From assembly GCA_025201765.1 (NCBI GenBank), contig MU623416.1, positions 112,132 through 176,131 on the forward strand: DNA of 64,000 bases, in the 5' to 3' direction. This document shows positions 33,067 through 46,196 of this stretch, one piece after another (positions within the stretch are counted from its first letter, which is position 1; the number at the start of each line of letters is the position of its first letter). Source of the DNA: Daldinia sp. FL1419. Its lineage: Eukaryota; Ascomycota; Sordariomycetes; Xylariales; Hypoxylaceae. A model generated the notes under the pieces. It did not search any database and was not told where the DNA came from. It saw only the letters and a program-made list of their open reading frames with translations. The translations under genes and the position numbers were made by a program.

Positions 33067-36000
33067 TCAAACTCTCTGGTCCGCAAAATCAAGTACTTCG
33101 CAATCATCTTCAAAGAATCCATCCTCATCAGCGTCCGCAGATCGGTTACCGCCTCTACGCCGTCGAGTCGTAACGACAATTTGCTCATCGTTTTCGCCGA
33201 CTTGTAGAACCCGCTCCATAGCCGAGGCAGGCAAGGCACGATGATCATCGACACTGGTGCTGATATCCTCTTCGTCAAAGTAGACTATTCCTACGTTCAC
33301 CCTCTCCACGTTCAAGGCTTCTCCGAAGGCCCATGGCTGTTTCGGAGGCGCCCAGGATCGCCGAGTTTTGCCACATTTCGGCTTGTTCTCGAGTGTCGTA
33401 GCCTGAAGGAGTTCAGACACAGAAGTCGCAGCATTAGGGGACCCGTCACTATATAGACATAGCCCAACCCGTCTGTCCGTGTAGAATGGCTGATAAGGTG
33501 CACTAGACTCTATTTCAGCTTGTGGGATGTAGGCTTCGGGGCTATATTCGGGCTCGGCAGGTTGTAGCCGGGGGTTGAAAACCAGTGTGTTACCACCGTC
33601 ATGGTCTTGGTTGATGGGGTCGAAATCCTCGATGGGGTCGATGATCTGTTTGATAGCTGGCGCAATTAGGTCGTCAGGTAAATGGTTAAGTTTAAAATCT
33701 CTGTACTGATTGCCACGCTGGAATCGAGATTTATCCTTTCCGGCCATCGGCCTTCTGCTTTTCCCCGGAAAAGTCCTGACCAGACCATCTCCTAGCACGA
33801 ACAAGGTATGATATTTCTTGCCCGTAATCCACATCGCACAGAATGGGCTTGGTGACATACTACCGGGCGGTAGGCTAACACGGTTCTCGCCTGTGTGACG
33901 TAACTGGCTGATGGCGGTTCCCGCGTTCCCCAGAGAATGACTAATTCCTGCAGCAAGCACCTTGCCTCCATAACCGGCGCGGTCCATGATATTGGAAGGT
34001 GTTTGCGAATTAGAACTTGTGCGTCGGTGTCGGGAAGTCAGGGTACGAGTAGCACCGTAAGCGGAACTAAGCGCATTTGATGCCAGTGAAACGGCCGACG
34101 GTGCATTTTCAGGGCCTTTGGGGAATTCGTCTTCGACTCTAACCCGACGGCGTGGAGGGGGCCACGTGAATGCACTCGGAGGCATATCGAGCAAGTGCAC
34201 CGTACCTCTCTCGGTTACCATTGCGGCTCGCTCCCCGTTCGGCCTTGCCCACGCCACGTCGACAATACGAGCAACAGTCATCCGTGAAAATTGTGCGACC
34301 TGCCTTACTCGTGTTGTATGGCCGTTAGTTAACTGAGAGTTTTGCAACGCCGAAGATTTTGTATGCTGAATACGCATCAAATCCCATACTGTTTGCACAT
34401 CTCCTTTGCTGCTCGCTGTGAATATGGATAAACCAGTTGGGGAGAATGACAGAAAGCTACAACCAAGCGGCGCCTTGAACGTAGTAACGTGATGAACTGC
34501 AGCGGAGTTTGGCAAAGCCTGTAAGTCTAAAATTGATACCAGACCTGGTTCCTTAGTCACGGCCTGGCCGGGAATGCCATAAGTCGGAGGAAACTGCGAC
34601 GCATCTGTTCTTCCCGAGTACCCCCCGTTCCAGGGTGGTGAGCCCATTTGAGGCTGCCGGGGTTGCGCTTGCTGACTAGGCTTAGACCAGTAATTTTTCC
34701 AGAGCTGAGCTGACTGCTTTGTGACCCATCGAGCCCCTTGTATGAAATCCTGTGTAGTTTCTCTCATGATACGGTTCATTACCCCATCTGGAACGGGCTG
34801 GTCGACATCCGCACTTTCATTTGGCAGGATGGGAGGAGCAAGGGTCGCTAAACCAGGCGCTTTGCCTTCCACTGGTACCGGGATATACGGGTTGAGAGAT
34901 TTCTGAGGCGACGGCGCCGGTGGACAATATGCTAACCACCTACCGTTGATTGCTACTATCGGCATCTGCGCCCGCTTCCCAGTAGGAGCAGGACCTTGAT
35001 TACCGTCCTGTTCAGGGTTCGAGCCGCCACTCAAACTAGTCCACACCTTACCTACGCAGCAAAATCGACAACCCGGTTCTTGCTCTGATTTCGCTTGCCG
35101 ATAGATCCAGCACTCGCCGGTGACCCCCGAAGAAACCACCATACTGCCAGAATCGGCCCGAAGTTGAAAAGCGCCAGCTGGCGGTGGGCTCCTAAAGACT
35201 GGGTTTGTAACTAGAGTCTTGATGGGCGTTTTTGGTGCCTGTAAGAGCACGTCGATCAGTCTGTTCGTCGTTAGAGAATACACCTCGACAGTGGTCTGAT
35301 AGGCATCGATAATTGGCAAAGTCTTTCCAACAGTGATTTGTCGCTGGTTGCCGTCCGACTGAGGTGTGTGAATACCATCCAGTCGGGGACTCGATGACTC
35401 GTTAGAGTGGTGGTCAACAGCTATCTCGGGGGTCACCGGTGGTACCACCGGCCCGTGAATAACCAGGGCAATCAGAGGGAAAATACCGTACGGATCCGAC
35501 GTCCCATTCCAGGGTAAGATCTTCGCATTGTAAACACCGCCTCTGAGCCCTCTCAGGCTAGCAAGCGGTTCGACAGCATGCTTTGTGGTACTGTAAATAT
35601 CGATACCACCTTCGTAACCTGCAATGACAACATTATCACTACCCGACGTCTGAGCCCCGCTCGGGTTCGGGAGCGTATCGAATCCGAAGTAAAAGCCTCT
35701 TTCACCCGGTTTCAATCCAGTCTTGCCATCCAAATCAAAGTCAACATCAGGAGCCCCATAGAAGTGGGCTTGGGCTTGATGAGGCAACGGCGGATGAGAT
35801 CCAACCCGAGGTGGTGGGTATGGCGAATGCATCGAGCTTCTTCGCACGCCGGGAGGCGATGACGCCTGAGACCGGATGTCGTTCGCAGGATAGTGTGCAT
35901 CCAGTTGGAAGCTTAACGGTCGCTTGATACCAGTAGGTGGTGAAGCCGAGTAGGCATGGCCATTCACAAAGTGCTGCCTCTGTTGTTGCGCGCTCCAAAC

Positions 36001-36588
36001 GTACGGTAAAGATCGCGGGTCCTCGTACGAAGAAGGTTGAGTCGGTGGAGAATCGCCCATGATGCTAATCAAGTTTGACGGCGAGCCAGCCAACGGTCCC
36101 ATCGCCCGCGCCCAGTCATTAGCACTCGGGGCCGTGCTAGCAGAGACAGAAGTTGTCGAAACCGCGTCCAACATCGGGGAGAACGCTGCATTTCCGTTCG
36201 TAGGTATGGATGCGGGAACCGTAGGGTTCAGCTCCGGAGACACCATAGGGGAGTCATAAGGCGGAGATGCATCGCTGGCATTATTGCTACTGCTAAGATA
36301 ACAGTCAACTCAAAGATCCATTTACAGCCGGGTTAAATCCTAAGCGACCAACGAATCGACAACTTGCTCGATAACGACTGGATAGGGGATACGGGGTACG
36401 TACGAAAACTTGGCCCCATGTCTCGTCACCGCTGCGACAACCCCGCCGCTCTCTTTAACATTCTTATCCTTCTTCTTTGAACCTGACGTATCACTTCCGG
36501 TAAGCTTCTGGGATCGTTTATTACGACTCTTTTTCCCCACGGAGGAGGACGAGGTCGGAGAGGTATCGCGGGTAGACGAACCGGGCAT
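33067..36588 (-). CDS. BCAS3-like WD40 beta-propeller protein
   Basis: Two exons, 36588-36404 and 36292-33067, give 1136 residues. The donor GTACGTACC and an acceptor CTTAG after a TTGAC branch-like motif join a Lys/Ser-rich N-terminal segment (ESGGVVAAVTRHGAKF) to SSSNNASDASPPYDSPMVSP. The N-terminal ~200 residues are Ser/Pro-rich. The propeller follows: DNVVIAGYEGGIDIYSTTKH, LRGLRGGVYNAKILPW, IDAYQTTVEVYSLTTNRLID, CRFCCVGKVW, LGCSFLSFSPTGLSIFTASS with KGDVQTVWDL, ARIVDVAWARPNGERAAMVT with ERGTVHLLDM. This arrangement resembles BCAS3/Atg18-superfamily WD40 proteins, some of which associate with autophagy membranes. Fungal members are little studied, so the function is inference. The shorter start at 36246 is possible, but the upstream exon reads as coding. 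Confidence 0.82.
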
Positions 36589-38322
36589 AGGGCGGTGCTA
36601 GCAGGATGGCCGGGGCAGTTTCCTGCTCGCCAGCGGAGGAGCTCGATAAGGAGCTCAACTCAGTATGTAAGGGTCGCAATGAACTATCGCGAACGAAGAT
36701 GGTTAAAGGGGGAAAAGATGAATCAGGACAGTATCGCGAATAGAGTTGAACGTCGGCTTAGGTTATTACGTCGAAAGGAGAGCTCGACGATTCGTCGGAG
36801 AGACAAAGACACACACAAGCGCGTTGTACGCGATCGACACCGAGGCTAGGTTTAGGAGGGGAAGCACAAAGGAGAAGAAGACGCAGGCAGCCGAACACAA
36901 CGGCCCAAGGGGAAGTATTACTATTTTGTAAGGTCTTTCATAGACCTGCGTTATCAAAAGATTATTGTCAGCACTGCTGGTATAATATGTACGTATTTAA
37001 GAAAGAAGGGTATCGAATCTATGAGAGTTTAATTGTCCCAGTATGTTATGTGAGTCTCTCAAGGTTGTTAGAGAGAAGGGAAGGGGTATCATTAGTTGTT
37101 GCTAAGAGGTGACTACATGTACGTAGGTAGATAATGTAGATTATGTAGATAGGTATGTAAGATAGAGGGAGGACCGAGGGGGGGGAAGGTCAGGAACCTT
37201 GTAAGATACACTAGGTAGGTAGGTACCTCTCTCATAAGGCAGGGCATCCATATCCCCAGGAACGTGGACGTAGACGTGTACGTACATTATACATGCTAAG
37301 GATATACGTACCAGATCAGTGCTGCTTTAGTAGGATGTACCTTGCATAATTAGCGTGGATAATTTGCATAAAGCGGTATTGTTTCTTCCTATTATGGTAA
37401 TAACGTTGGATTATATCGTTTCCGTTTTGCTTATAATCGAATCGACTTACACGCGGGAAACGGAATGGTCTAAGCTCATTCTTATATTAGTTCCTAGAGC
37501 TTGCCTACACATTGTTGGCCCCGTTGGCTTCATAAATAGTTGATCAATCACACGTGCCGTTGGCTATTCTTCCTTTATTTCTATGAAAGCTACCTCACCT
37601 CGCATTGCGTGCCTAACCTGCGTCACCGGGAGCCATATCAATCAGTGCCAGGTGTTCCGATGGGTTGAAGGACCTAGGTTAGGTTAATTGATGACAATTA
37701 TCATCTACATCACTCGGCGAGTGACTCAGGTCCGCCAACAGACCAAACGCACAAATCGTTTCGGAAGACTGCAGCTCGGAAACAGAGATTTACGTATTCC
37801 GTCAATCTGCATGCGAGACAGCTACCTGACAAGTCATAAACATTGACGATATGTCAATATGATCCCCTTGGTCGAGCCGGGACAAGCCGCTTCAGAAGTT
37901 GTTGTTCGTACCGTTATCAGAACCTTAGGAGTGCCTCCTCTGTGAGTCTTCGGCGATACGGCATATGAACTATCCTAACCCTGAGTCAGTTTACTCACTA
38001 GGGGTTTCACGATCATGATATAAACATAAACTTTGCCTCACAAGACTAGACTAATAAAGACATAAAGTGTCGGCTGATGCAATTCATCAAAGCTGCCCAG
38101 GTACCCTTTATACCTCTCGGTTGTCGATATATGTTGTATTCAGGAAACCCCTACGCATGCGCAATTATTAAACCGGATATTGACATTATCAATTTAGACA
38201 TGCAAACCCTATAGGACAATCTCTATGTCCGGTACTTGATTTGAAAATAAGACCGCTACTAGAATGAGGCTCCTCAAACAGCAAAGAAAAAAAATAAATC
38301 CAATTAGGAATAACATGAGTTA
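36589..38322. other. Intergenic region upstream of the WD40 gene
   Basis: The first ~350 nt are purine-rich on the plus strand (pyrimidine-rich in the direction of the WD40 gene), as for a fungal promoter and leader. A TAGGTAGGTAGGTACC motif lies at 37211-37227. Short open frames at 36595-36931 and 37355-37543 are not supported. Confidence 0.5.
38287..38294 (-). terminator. Pol III terminator of tRNA-Leu
   Basis: A run of eight T on the minus strand, about 29 nt past the tRNA 3' end, is a standard RNA polymerase III stop signal. Confidence 0.7.
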
Positions 38323-38433
38323 TGACAAGAGTGGGATTCGAACCCACGCGTTTTGCAACACTTCGATCCCCCTTTCACAGGGTTAAGTTAGATAACTTGA
38401 GCGAAGCTCCATAGACCGCTCGGACATCTTGCC
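38323..38433 (-). tRNA. tRNA-Leu (anticodon CAA) with intron
   Basis: The minus strand folds into a class II tRNA. The acceptor GGCAAGA pairs with TCTTGTC before the discriminator A. The D arm is TCC-GAGCGGTCTAT-GGA. The anticodon stem is CTTCG/CGAAG with loop CT-CAA-G...T. The variable arm is GTT-GCAA-AAC. The T arm is GTGGG-TTCGAAT-CCCAC. An intron of about 29 nt sits one base after the anticodon, the canonical position, as in other fungal tRNA-Leu(CAA). It contains no CCA tail, as expected for a nuclear gene. Confidence 0.93.
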
Positions 38434-40644
38434 TTTGATATGAATATTCATAGAGCTAATTATTTTCTATATTCTAGTGTATTTTGAAGTTATCGTCGTG
38501 GGGTCACCATTCCCGTTGAAGCTTAGCCTCCTAGTTATCCGTAAATGTTGACTAGTAATAACTCATAAGTCCAATAAGTCCAATATGAATAAATCGCCTC
38601 AACAAACGTCCAACCGTCCAACGGTTTGGCTTACCAATTTAGACTGTTTGATAAGTCTGTTCTTGGTGCATAATTGTTCATAATTAACCTACCTAATGTG
38701 ATTCAAGGCATGTGACTGATAATGCAAGCGGCAACGGAGATGAGGGGCATTTAAACGGAATGTTATTTGAGGATGTACCTACTTTAGTACATATTATGCT
38801 ATCTAACCTAGGTACATACAATCAAGATGTCTGAAGAGGGGAACCCATACTACCTAACACAATCAGCAGGGGTAAGCCTACGTGTAAGTCGCTAATCCGG
38901 TAAATTCTAGCCTGCGAATAGGCGCGATAGGCACCATGTGCAGGACATTGCTGGTCCAGGTATGGGGGTCTCGAGTCTTGGAGGTTGTTAGAAGCAAGGA
39001 ACAAGGTTACTACAGGTGTACATGTGTAATTTGTAGGTACCTAGGTACTTATCATTGTATAATAGTGTACAGCACAATTATATTTGCATAAATCCGGTGG
39101 TCTATTAGGAACAGCTATAAAGAGCACTAACAGCGCTAACTGGAAGGTAGGCGGTTGATAAACACGGATGATAAAAGGGGAATTCAGCTTCTTCCACTTC
39201 CCCATCATTCAAAACATGCACATGCACAACCCACAAACCCGCAGCCTAGCTGCGAGAAGCCCCTCACTATGCCCAGCCTGGCAACCGTGGCAGCGTGGGA
39301 AATGCTCGAGTGGATTTCGGGAGTAAGACAAGCACATATACGTATAGCAATGTACATAGTACTTGAATTCTCGTTGGGCTGAGCTACCTAAGGGAAACAT
39401 TGATCCGAAGATTGGAACCTCTTCAACTTACAAAGCTTATCCTTGTTCCTTGTCTTACATATGAACAGCACCTAGGTTAGTGCTTGCTTCATATGAGCAT
39501 ACATAAATAATAATAACAATATGTATGTCGCCTATGCAGCAATGAATCGTAGCAATGAATGATGCCTCGATGCATTCATGTGAGTTCCCTTATCAGCAGC
39601 CCCAATACTACGTCATCGGCCCTTTACAATTTAACAACGTGGGCTCCGAAAAAGGACCTCCTTTAAAGAAATAAAGAGAAGAAGAAAAAAGGGGGAAACA
39701 AACGGTAACCCGGTCCTAAACTTGGCCCAGATGGTACCCAAGTCATGTACATCATCAAAGAAATCGAAGAAATAGAATCAAAAGAATCAAAGAGTCAAAG
39801 AGTCAAAGACCTAGTTAATCAAATAAAACAATAGCTCGTAAAAAGGGGCACGCTCGAGGTCACGGACCATGAATCCATCTAATCCATTGAATCCATTGAA
39901 TCCAAATACAGACCTAGGTAATGACGATGTATGTATTCACTTCCCGAATGATTTCATCACGGGACCTCGTCGTCATCCACCCAATTCACACCATTTACCA
40001 TCCACCACTCGCCGTCACGCCCCCTGCCAGCCACCTGTCCAAGAACTCCAGACTCCCTTCTCTCCCACCGCCTCCCTTCTTCAACCCGCTCCCCCCCTTG
40101 GCTCATCATTCATCGTGATCAAGGCGTCTTCCGTGGGGCGCACAAGGTCAGCTGACGCCTAGCTGAAGACCGCCATCTATTTCTAGAAACCGCGAGTTGT
40201 CTTACACTTACATATCACAAGCCTACGTATTATACTATGTAGTGTGCATAGGTACCGTTGGACATCTCGGATCAAAAGTAATACATAAACAAGACTTTCA
40301 AGTCAGGCACCCAAAGGCGCAGCAGCAGGTAGGTTTCTCACTACTCTGCTACAAATTCAACAAATTCAACAAACTCAAACCAGCCTCGTCTTGACAACAC
40401 TCATACTATTGCATCATGGCCTGTAAACGGATCAGACGAGCACGTCCACTGTCTCGACGTCCTCCATGTACCCTCGTACCTCCTAGGTATCTTAGAATGT
40501 AGTGTAGTGTAGGTAGGTAGGTAGGTAGGTATGTATATAGACAGACTTGTTATTAGACCATAAATGAATCCATCATCACACAGCATCAAGTACAACACCC
40601 ATACCCTCCGGTCCCAAACAGCGGTAAGAACCAAACCCGCCCAG
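38434..40644. other. Gene-free interval with scattered repeats
   Basis: About 2.2 kb. I accept no gene. The plus-strand frame 39869-40162 is Pro/Asn-rich low complexity. Repeats of AATCAAAG and AGTCAAAG type occur at 39770-39810. The final part is 3' flank of the SnoaL-like gene. Confidence 0.45.
40509..40531. repeat. TAGG microsatellite
   Basis: About five and a half tandem copies of the tetranucleotide seen at the start of the window. Confidence 0.9.
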
Positions 40645-41224
40645 CTATCCCTCGATAGCCTCGGGCTTCTTATGTAGATAAACCTGATAAAGCTTATACT
40701 TGAGCACTCCCGCGTCCTCCCTCAAAACCGCCCGCGCCGCCCACACCAGCTCGCGAGTCTCGTCGTTCGCATGCGTCGAGACCAGCGTGCCCTCGATCAT
40801 GTACTGCGCATCCGGCCTCTCGCCTGCCTGGTACTTACTAGCCTCCGGCTGGAAACTCGCCAGGTAGACCGCCAGCGGCTTATGTCGTCTCGTCCGCACG
40901 CCTTCCCACATGCCCTTGCGCATCCGACGGATATCTAACGCCCACACGGATTAGCTAGGTACGTATCTAACTACCAACCAACGCTATAGCCAGAGTTTCA
41001 ATCGCCGGCTCGACAATCTGCCTAGGACACCACGCACTCTCGATTCCCACCGCCAGTTTATCCCCTATGATAACGGTGGCGTCGGGCAGGAACGAATTCA
41101 CCCACTCCTCGTCCCTCGACGCGTCGTCGGATATGACGTAGAAGTGCGATACGAAGTTCTCGAGTTTCTCGTCGGCCGGACGGTCGATCGGAAATAATGG
41201 CTTATAATCATCAAATGTCGCCAT
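40645..41224 (-). CDS. SnoaL-like / NTF2-fold protein, second copy
   Basis: Two exons, 41224-41038 and 40934-40645, give 158 residues. The donor GTGCGT follows GDKLAVGIE, and the acceptor GTTAG leads into IRRMRKGMWEGVRTRRHKPL. The pattern is an N-terminal helix with LENFVSHFYVISDDASRDEE and WVNSFLPDATVIIG, the basic R-R-x-x-W helix, then strands AQYMIEGTLVSTHAND and LKYKLYQVYLHKK. That is the fungal SnoaL-like (DUF4440-like) arrangement. It is distinct in sequence from the protein at 16303-16767. No signal peptide is visible. Function is unknown beyond the fold. Confidence 0.83.
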
Positions 41225-42232
41225 CGTGAAGATAAATAACCCTTCAAAAGTGAATCCAAGTATCAGAATGTCAAAATGTCAAAATGTCAAAAGTTTTCTC
41301 GTATAATGTAATCCTAATGCAACGTATTGGGCGATTGATCATGAGAACTAGGAGAGGAAGGTAACCGTCGGTAATACACAAGCATCGGTAACTTTTATCT
41401 TAGATACCTACGTGGGGGGTATTTACTAATACTATGTACATATCCTGTAGGCCGTATAATCGACGGATAGATCGCGACGAAAGACCGGCTATCGCCATTC
41501 CACTCAACATTTAATTGATAAGTAAAAAGCACGTTATATGCTTCGTAGATAAGGGTGTTATAGGCTTCAATTATTATCACCGAAGCACCGGCCAGACCGC
41601 CCTAGTCTCTACGCAACTACGCAACTACGCAACTACGTATATACCTCTACCTCTTATAGACCGGCCACATTCAAGTAATTGGGTTAGTATCATTCTTGGG
41701 CCCCCACAAGATTAAGGGGGGGGGGAGGACTTTTCCATCTCGAAAGACATCTTGGGATTTCAACTTTAATATAGCATCAAGGATACCCATTTTATTCTTT
41801 GGTTGCTGGACGTTCGGCGATGGTAGACACAATTTGAAAATGCACGCCCAAGATTTATGGTGGTATAAATCACAAAAGTGGTGTGACTAAGTAAGAATGC
41901 CAAGCTCGCCATTTATGTAAATTAATAAAACCCTTCTGAGCCCCCCTAAACCATCCAGAACCTTATTCCCTCGGACGACGTATGCTAGCGTATAGCCTCA
42001 AGTCAAGTTCGTGAGTTGCCGGACTAGTACTAAGGTTGATGAGAGCCGGGTCTTTGGTGGCCTGCTGCGTGGTAGTCAACGACTAAATAATTAAAAAGTC
42101 AAGATAAACAACATCGGGTATCAATAAAGAGCAACTCGGAATGTGTTGAATGAAAACAAGTATGACGAGAATCGCATCGGACGCGAGCTAGGCGCTCGAA
42201 CAATCTGAGGTGATTAGTGGCGAGGATCAGCA
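41225..42232. other. Intergenic region with short tandem repeats
   Basis: Contains repeated ATGTCAAA units at about 41268-41292, upstream of the SnoaL-like gene, an octamer repeat at 41609-41639 and a G10 run near 41720. No gene supported. Confidence 0.5.
41609..41639. repeat. CTACGCAA octamer repeat
   Basis: Three perfect copies plus one partial copy in tandem. Confidence 0.85.
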
Positions 42233-44896
42233 TCACATTTTGACGCCTCGCGAAGTAACTTCTCCCCGTCCTCCAATATTCAGTAGTTTGCGACATTCAG
42301 GGCAATACCACTTCGTCGTGCGTGCCGGTATCTCAGACAGGCCCACACACTCAAGGTGGAACCATTCTTGCTTGCAATTCTGTTCGTGGGGGTTGGTTAG
42401 TTTCTTGCGTGCTTTCTTTTCACCACGTGCTGGGGTTGCAGTAGTCTTTGTTGCGCTCACATCTACGTTATCGCACTGTATCATAGTGCCGAAGCTGACC
42501 CTATTACAGAGACAGTATTTGGGTTCGTCGGGGTCGATAACATTGCCGTCGTCGTCCACTTCTACCTCTACTTCCTGTTCAGCTTGCTGGCTTGCGCCCC
42601 TCTCCTTCTTAGGATTACCGCCACGAGCTTTCTTGCGCGGTGCTGCCTTGCGCTTCCCTATAGCGCTAGTGCCGCCCGAGTTCGTAGTCACGACACCTGG
42701 AGCAGGTCGTTTGGCGCGTTTGCTGGGCTGACGGAGTTCTGGGGCGGGAGTGTTTCTAGCAGTACTTGTACGACGAGGCCGTTCGGCCGCAGAAGCGGGA
42801 GGCTCCTGGCTGGCAGCTTTCCCGCGGGAAGTAGGCCGGCGCACAGGGAGAGGTTGAGACTCGGGACCAGGCGTAGTTGCTGGCGTATTACTTCGGGAAC
42901 TTGACTGCTTGGGGTTAGCTGGGGCTGGGGCCGGAGCCGGTTGAATATTCTGTCTAGTTTCTCGTTTAGACATCTCCCGAATCGGCGGGGGAATAGGCGT
43001 GGTTGAGGTCTTGATGGGATGTGGGACGGGCGTTTCCGCTGGCGGCTTGACGGGTACCGTGGTAGCAATATTAGATGGTGGAGCTGGGCTCGTCGTCGCT
43101 GAAGAGGACCCACCAGATCTTGTAGTCACCGTAGACGTTTCAGAAGAAACCGGGACGGGGACGGGAACTGGCGTCTTGGACGTAGTGGTAACCTGAGGAA
43201 TCTTGCCTATCTGCGGGACGGGGACCGGGGTTTCTGTTGGTGCAGTAGGTACGGTGGGAGGCGGAGGCGGCACAGACGGTGGACGAGGAGTTATCTGAGG
43301 CAGCGGGACAGGAGTCTCAGTTTTGGTCCGTTTCAACGGGGGTTTCTCGGATTGACTGGGCGTCTGGCTAGGTGGCTGATTCGCTGGTGGGTTCTGAGCC
43401 CCCTCTGGCTTCTCTGCGACGGGAGTTTCCGACATAGAGTTACGCTTTCGCTTCCTGGTCTTGGTCTTGGTGGTCTTGGGCTGATTCTGGCTCGTCTCGG
43501 GGGCCCTATCTTGCGCGCTCCCGTTGACAGACGGGGAACCTTCGTGGCTAAGGAACATGCGAGCAGCTTCTACCATTTTCCTAGCTGATTCTTCTGCTTC
43601 CTCGGCAGCTATCCTTGCCATTGATTCACGTTTCAGCTTCTTGGCCTCATTTAACTTCATGCCGCGATTGCTTAACTGTACCTCGTCTGCTGTTAAAGCC
43701 TCAGCGCTAATGGCACCCTCAGGGGGATGCTTTGCCCCGGACTCGGCGTCGACCACCGGAGTAGGAAGGGCAGCTTCAAAAGGCTTTCCCTCCTCCTCGG
43801 CCTGCTTCTGGGCGGCCCTAAATGCCTCAACGCCACGACCCAAGTTCTTAAGCTCTCGAGCTATCATGGTATCGCTAGGATTCCACACTGCGTTCTTTTT
43901 CATTCTCTTACGTAATTTAGCAAGTTCATACGGGGTCAGTTGGAGCCACGGGGCGTCAGCACTGCCGGGAACAGCATTCTCGGGAGGCGGTTGCAACTGC
44001 GCCAAGGCAGTGCTCGTAGACATCATAGGGGTTGCGTTATCAGACCGATTAGCTGGTGTGCGGGGTGGTCGTGGCGGTTTTGGAAGTTTCTGCTTAGGAG
44101 GCTTAGGAGACTTGGGTGGCTTGATTACTTTAATGCGAGTTGACGGAGTTGCAACTCGCCTGGGTGGCGACATGATAACATCCTCCTCTTCCTCCTCTTC
44201 CTCGTCACTCTCGTCACTTAGGGAGCTATAGTTGAATTCTATTTCGTAGGGCGCAAGTACCTCGCCCGGAACGGTAATTCGAGGAGGTCTTTGGATCCTC
44301 TGTCCGTTGCTGTCAAGCCGAAGTGTGATCTTAGGAGTGCGAACCGCCTGTGGGGACTTAACCTGAGCAGGGCTCTTTTGTTCCTCGGCAGTAGGATAGT
44401 TGTCGCGCATAGATAACAGCTTCGCATGTATGGTCTTAGCTCGATTATAGTGTCTGATCACGTTTTCATGAATGCGGACGGCCTCGGCGTGGGAGAAGAC
44501 GCGTGAGCTGACAGCACGGTTTAAGTTCTCGGATATATCTTTGCGCAATTGGACGGGCGGAGGACGTTGGTCGGAGGCCAAGGTTGGTAATTTTGCCCAT
44601 GTGGTAGTGAGGTCGTCTACGGTGGTTGATGCATCGATGTAGGCTTGGTCAAGTTTTCCGATCAAGGTAAGAGATCGCATCATGTCGGACGGCAGATATT
44701 CCGTAAAGTCAAGGAAATCGGTTACGGTGGCTTGGGCATCCGGGTCAGCGCGCATGTTGAGCGACTCAAGTCCATTATTGGAAGTATCCAAAGGCGGAAT
44801 AGGTTGCATCAAAGAGCTAGAGTCCTTATTGCTTGGGGAGATATTACCATCGAGCTCGACTCCTCTATCGTTGTTTGCTTCTACAGCGGTCGCCAT
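42233..44896 (-). CDS. ING-family PHD-finger chromatin protein
   Basis: ING proteins read H3K4 methylation and anchor histone acetyltransferase or deacetylase complexes. The N terminus (about 40-160) has the ING helical domain: [61 protein letters not shown] long disordered Pro/Thr/Lys-rich middle follows. The C terminus is the PHD finger: [17 protein letters not shown], then [14 protein letters not shown] and [13 protein letters not shown]. An 81-nt GT-AG intron (42460-42380, donor GTGAGC, branch CTAAC, end CAG) splits the finger. Its length is a multiple of three and it has no stop, so the frame runs through. Removing it brings the zinc ligands to near-normal spacing and gives 860 residues; reading through gives 887 with a broken finger. 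Exons are therefore 44896-42461 and 42379-42233. Confidence 0.9.
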   Translation of the reverse strand: MATAVEANNDRGVELDGNISPSNKDSSSLMQPIPPLDTSNNGLESLNMRADPDAQATVTDFLDFTEYLPSDMMRSLTLIGKLDQAYIDASTTVDDLTTTWAKLPTLASDQRPPPVQLRKDISENLNRAVSSRVFSHAEAVRIHENVIRHYNRAKTIHAKLLSMRDNYPTAEEQKSPAQVKSPQAVRTPKITLRLDSNGQRIQRPPRITVPGEVLAPYEIEFNYSSLSDESDEEEEEEEDVIMSPPRRVATPSTRIKVIKPPKSPKPPKQKLPKPPRPPRTPANRSDNATPMMSTSTALAQLQPPPENAVPGSADAPWLQLTPYELAKLRKRMKKNAVWNPSDTMIARELKNLGRGVEAFRAAQKQAEEEGKPFEAALPTPVVDAESGAKHPPEGAISAEALTADEVQLSNRGMKLNEAKKLKRESMARIAAEEAEESARKMVEAARMFLSHEGSPSVNGSAQDRAPETSQNQPKTTKTKTRKRKRNSMSETPVAEKPEGAQNPPANQPPSQTPSQSEKPPLKRTKTETPVPLPQITPRPPSVPPPPPTVPTAPTETPVPVPQIGKIPQVTTTSKTPVPVPVPVSSETSTVTTRSGGSSSATTSPAPPSNIATTVPVKPPAETPVPHPIKTSTTPIPPPIREMSKRETRQNIQPAPAPAPANPKQSSSRSNTPATTPGPESQPLPVRRPTSRGKAASQEPPASAAERPRRTSTARNTPAPELRQPSKRAKRPAPGVVTTNSGGTSAIGKRKAAPRKKARGGNPKKERGASQQAEQEVEVEVDDDGNVIDPDEPKYCLCNRVSFGTMIQCDNVDVSATKTTATPARGEKKARKKLTNPHEQNCKQEWFHLECVGLSEIPARTTKWYCPECRKLLNIGGRGEVTSRGVKM

Positions 44897-46196
44897 GATT
44901 ACAGTGCGGACCGCAGAGAGCGGCTAGGAACAAAGATTAAAACTTAAACAAGTGCGAAATATAGTAATATGTAGTTAGCCGCGTATAAAGAAAAGGGCAA
45001 AACGATAGGTTGTTGGCAAAGTTGGTGTGACGAGATCAAAAGAAGGCACCGACGCGGATTAACTGCGATTAAGGTAAGAGATTAAGGTAAGAGGTTGTCG
45101 CGTCAAGGTTTTGGGGTAAAGAGCTCCTGGGTTCTTTGCTTGGCTGGAGTTGGAGCTTACTAGGTTTGTTACCGTGTTAATCGCACTAAAAAGACGGCGT
45201 ACCTTCCTGACTAAGTAAGTACTCAGGTACGGTTGCCCCGTAGGGGTCCACCCAGCACCTAGTCAGATTGTCACAGGTAGGTACCTAAGTAACTAGTATG
45301 ACTTGGGAGCTAAGTGATTACCTAAGGTAAGGTGCAGTGCAACCGTCTTGCAAGTTGCAAATGCTGTAGAAACTTGACCCCATACATCATCATAGCAAAC
45401 TTACCCGTATGTAATACTATTAGGTAAATCCATTTGAAACTACTCGTTCCTATTCGCATACAGATCACTCTCATCAAACCAACTAGCTGGGTATCCTCAT
45501 TCGCGGTAATACGCTTCTAGACGCCGGTAAAACAATCAACTCGTGCATCACAAACAGAAAATCACTAAAACGTCAACTACGAGAAACCCTCTCACATGCG
45601 TTGGACAAAAAATTAACACGGAAAATAATCTATATACTAAGCCTCGTCATAACCCGAAGAAAGCTTTCCCATATAAACCCAAGTGAGGTAACGGTGAGTT
45701 TGCCCATTGATTCGGGGTAGGACGGATCACTACTAAAAATACTCTCGTCAAGATGGTAGGTACAATACCTACCTAGGTATGGTATTTACCCCTTAAAATG
45801 TCACCTTTCGTCCGGGACTAAATAATTACTTCTTATGTCCTCGTCCAAACACCAAAGTATATAAGAGAATCGATTTCTACCTACATATAAATATATCCAT
45901 AAGGCATTGATTCCCCAGATTCTAAGCAACTGGGCTTCCACATCTCGACTGAATGAACTCAGTTGCGCCTAGAATCCCTTCTCCTACTGAGCCCCTATTA
46001 GCCACTGAAGATGTAAACTATTTAAGTATAACAGCAAGAATGCATTATGAAGCACCGGCAGTTGTCAAGGCGGTATAAATACGAGCTTTACGAGACATTG
46101 AAATAACAATTCTTGATCATGTCTTATATACTCGCTGGCGACATGTCATATTCCCAACTCGTACGCAACGTGTTGTAGCTTGTAGGCCCTGAGTAG
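44897..46196. other. Intergenic region upstream of the ING-family gene
   Basis: Promoter side of the ING gene, then gene-free DNA with palindromic motifs at 45276-45290 and 45755-45780. No other gene seen. Confidence 0.5.

Noticed and set aside
36595..36931. Arg/Lys-rich plus-strand frames beside the WD40 gene
   Set aside because: They lie in the purine-rich strand of the presumed promoter/leader and the composition explains the residues.
39869..40162. Asn/Pro-rich plus-strand frame
   Set aside because: It begins with an ATCCATTGA-type repeat and is low complexity throughout; no homologue-like motif.
43524..44231. Long plus-strand frame opposite the ING-family gene
   Set aside because: Shadow of the Pro/Lys-rich middle of the ING protein.
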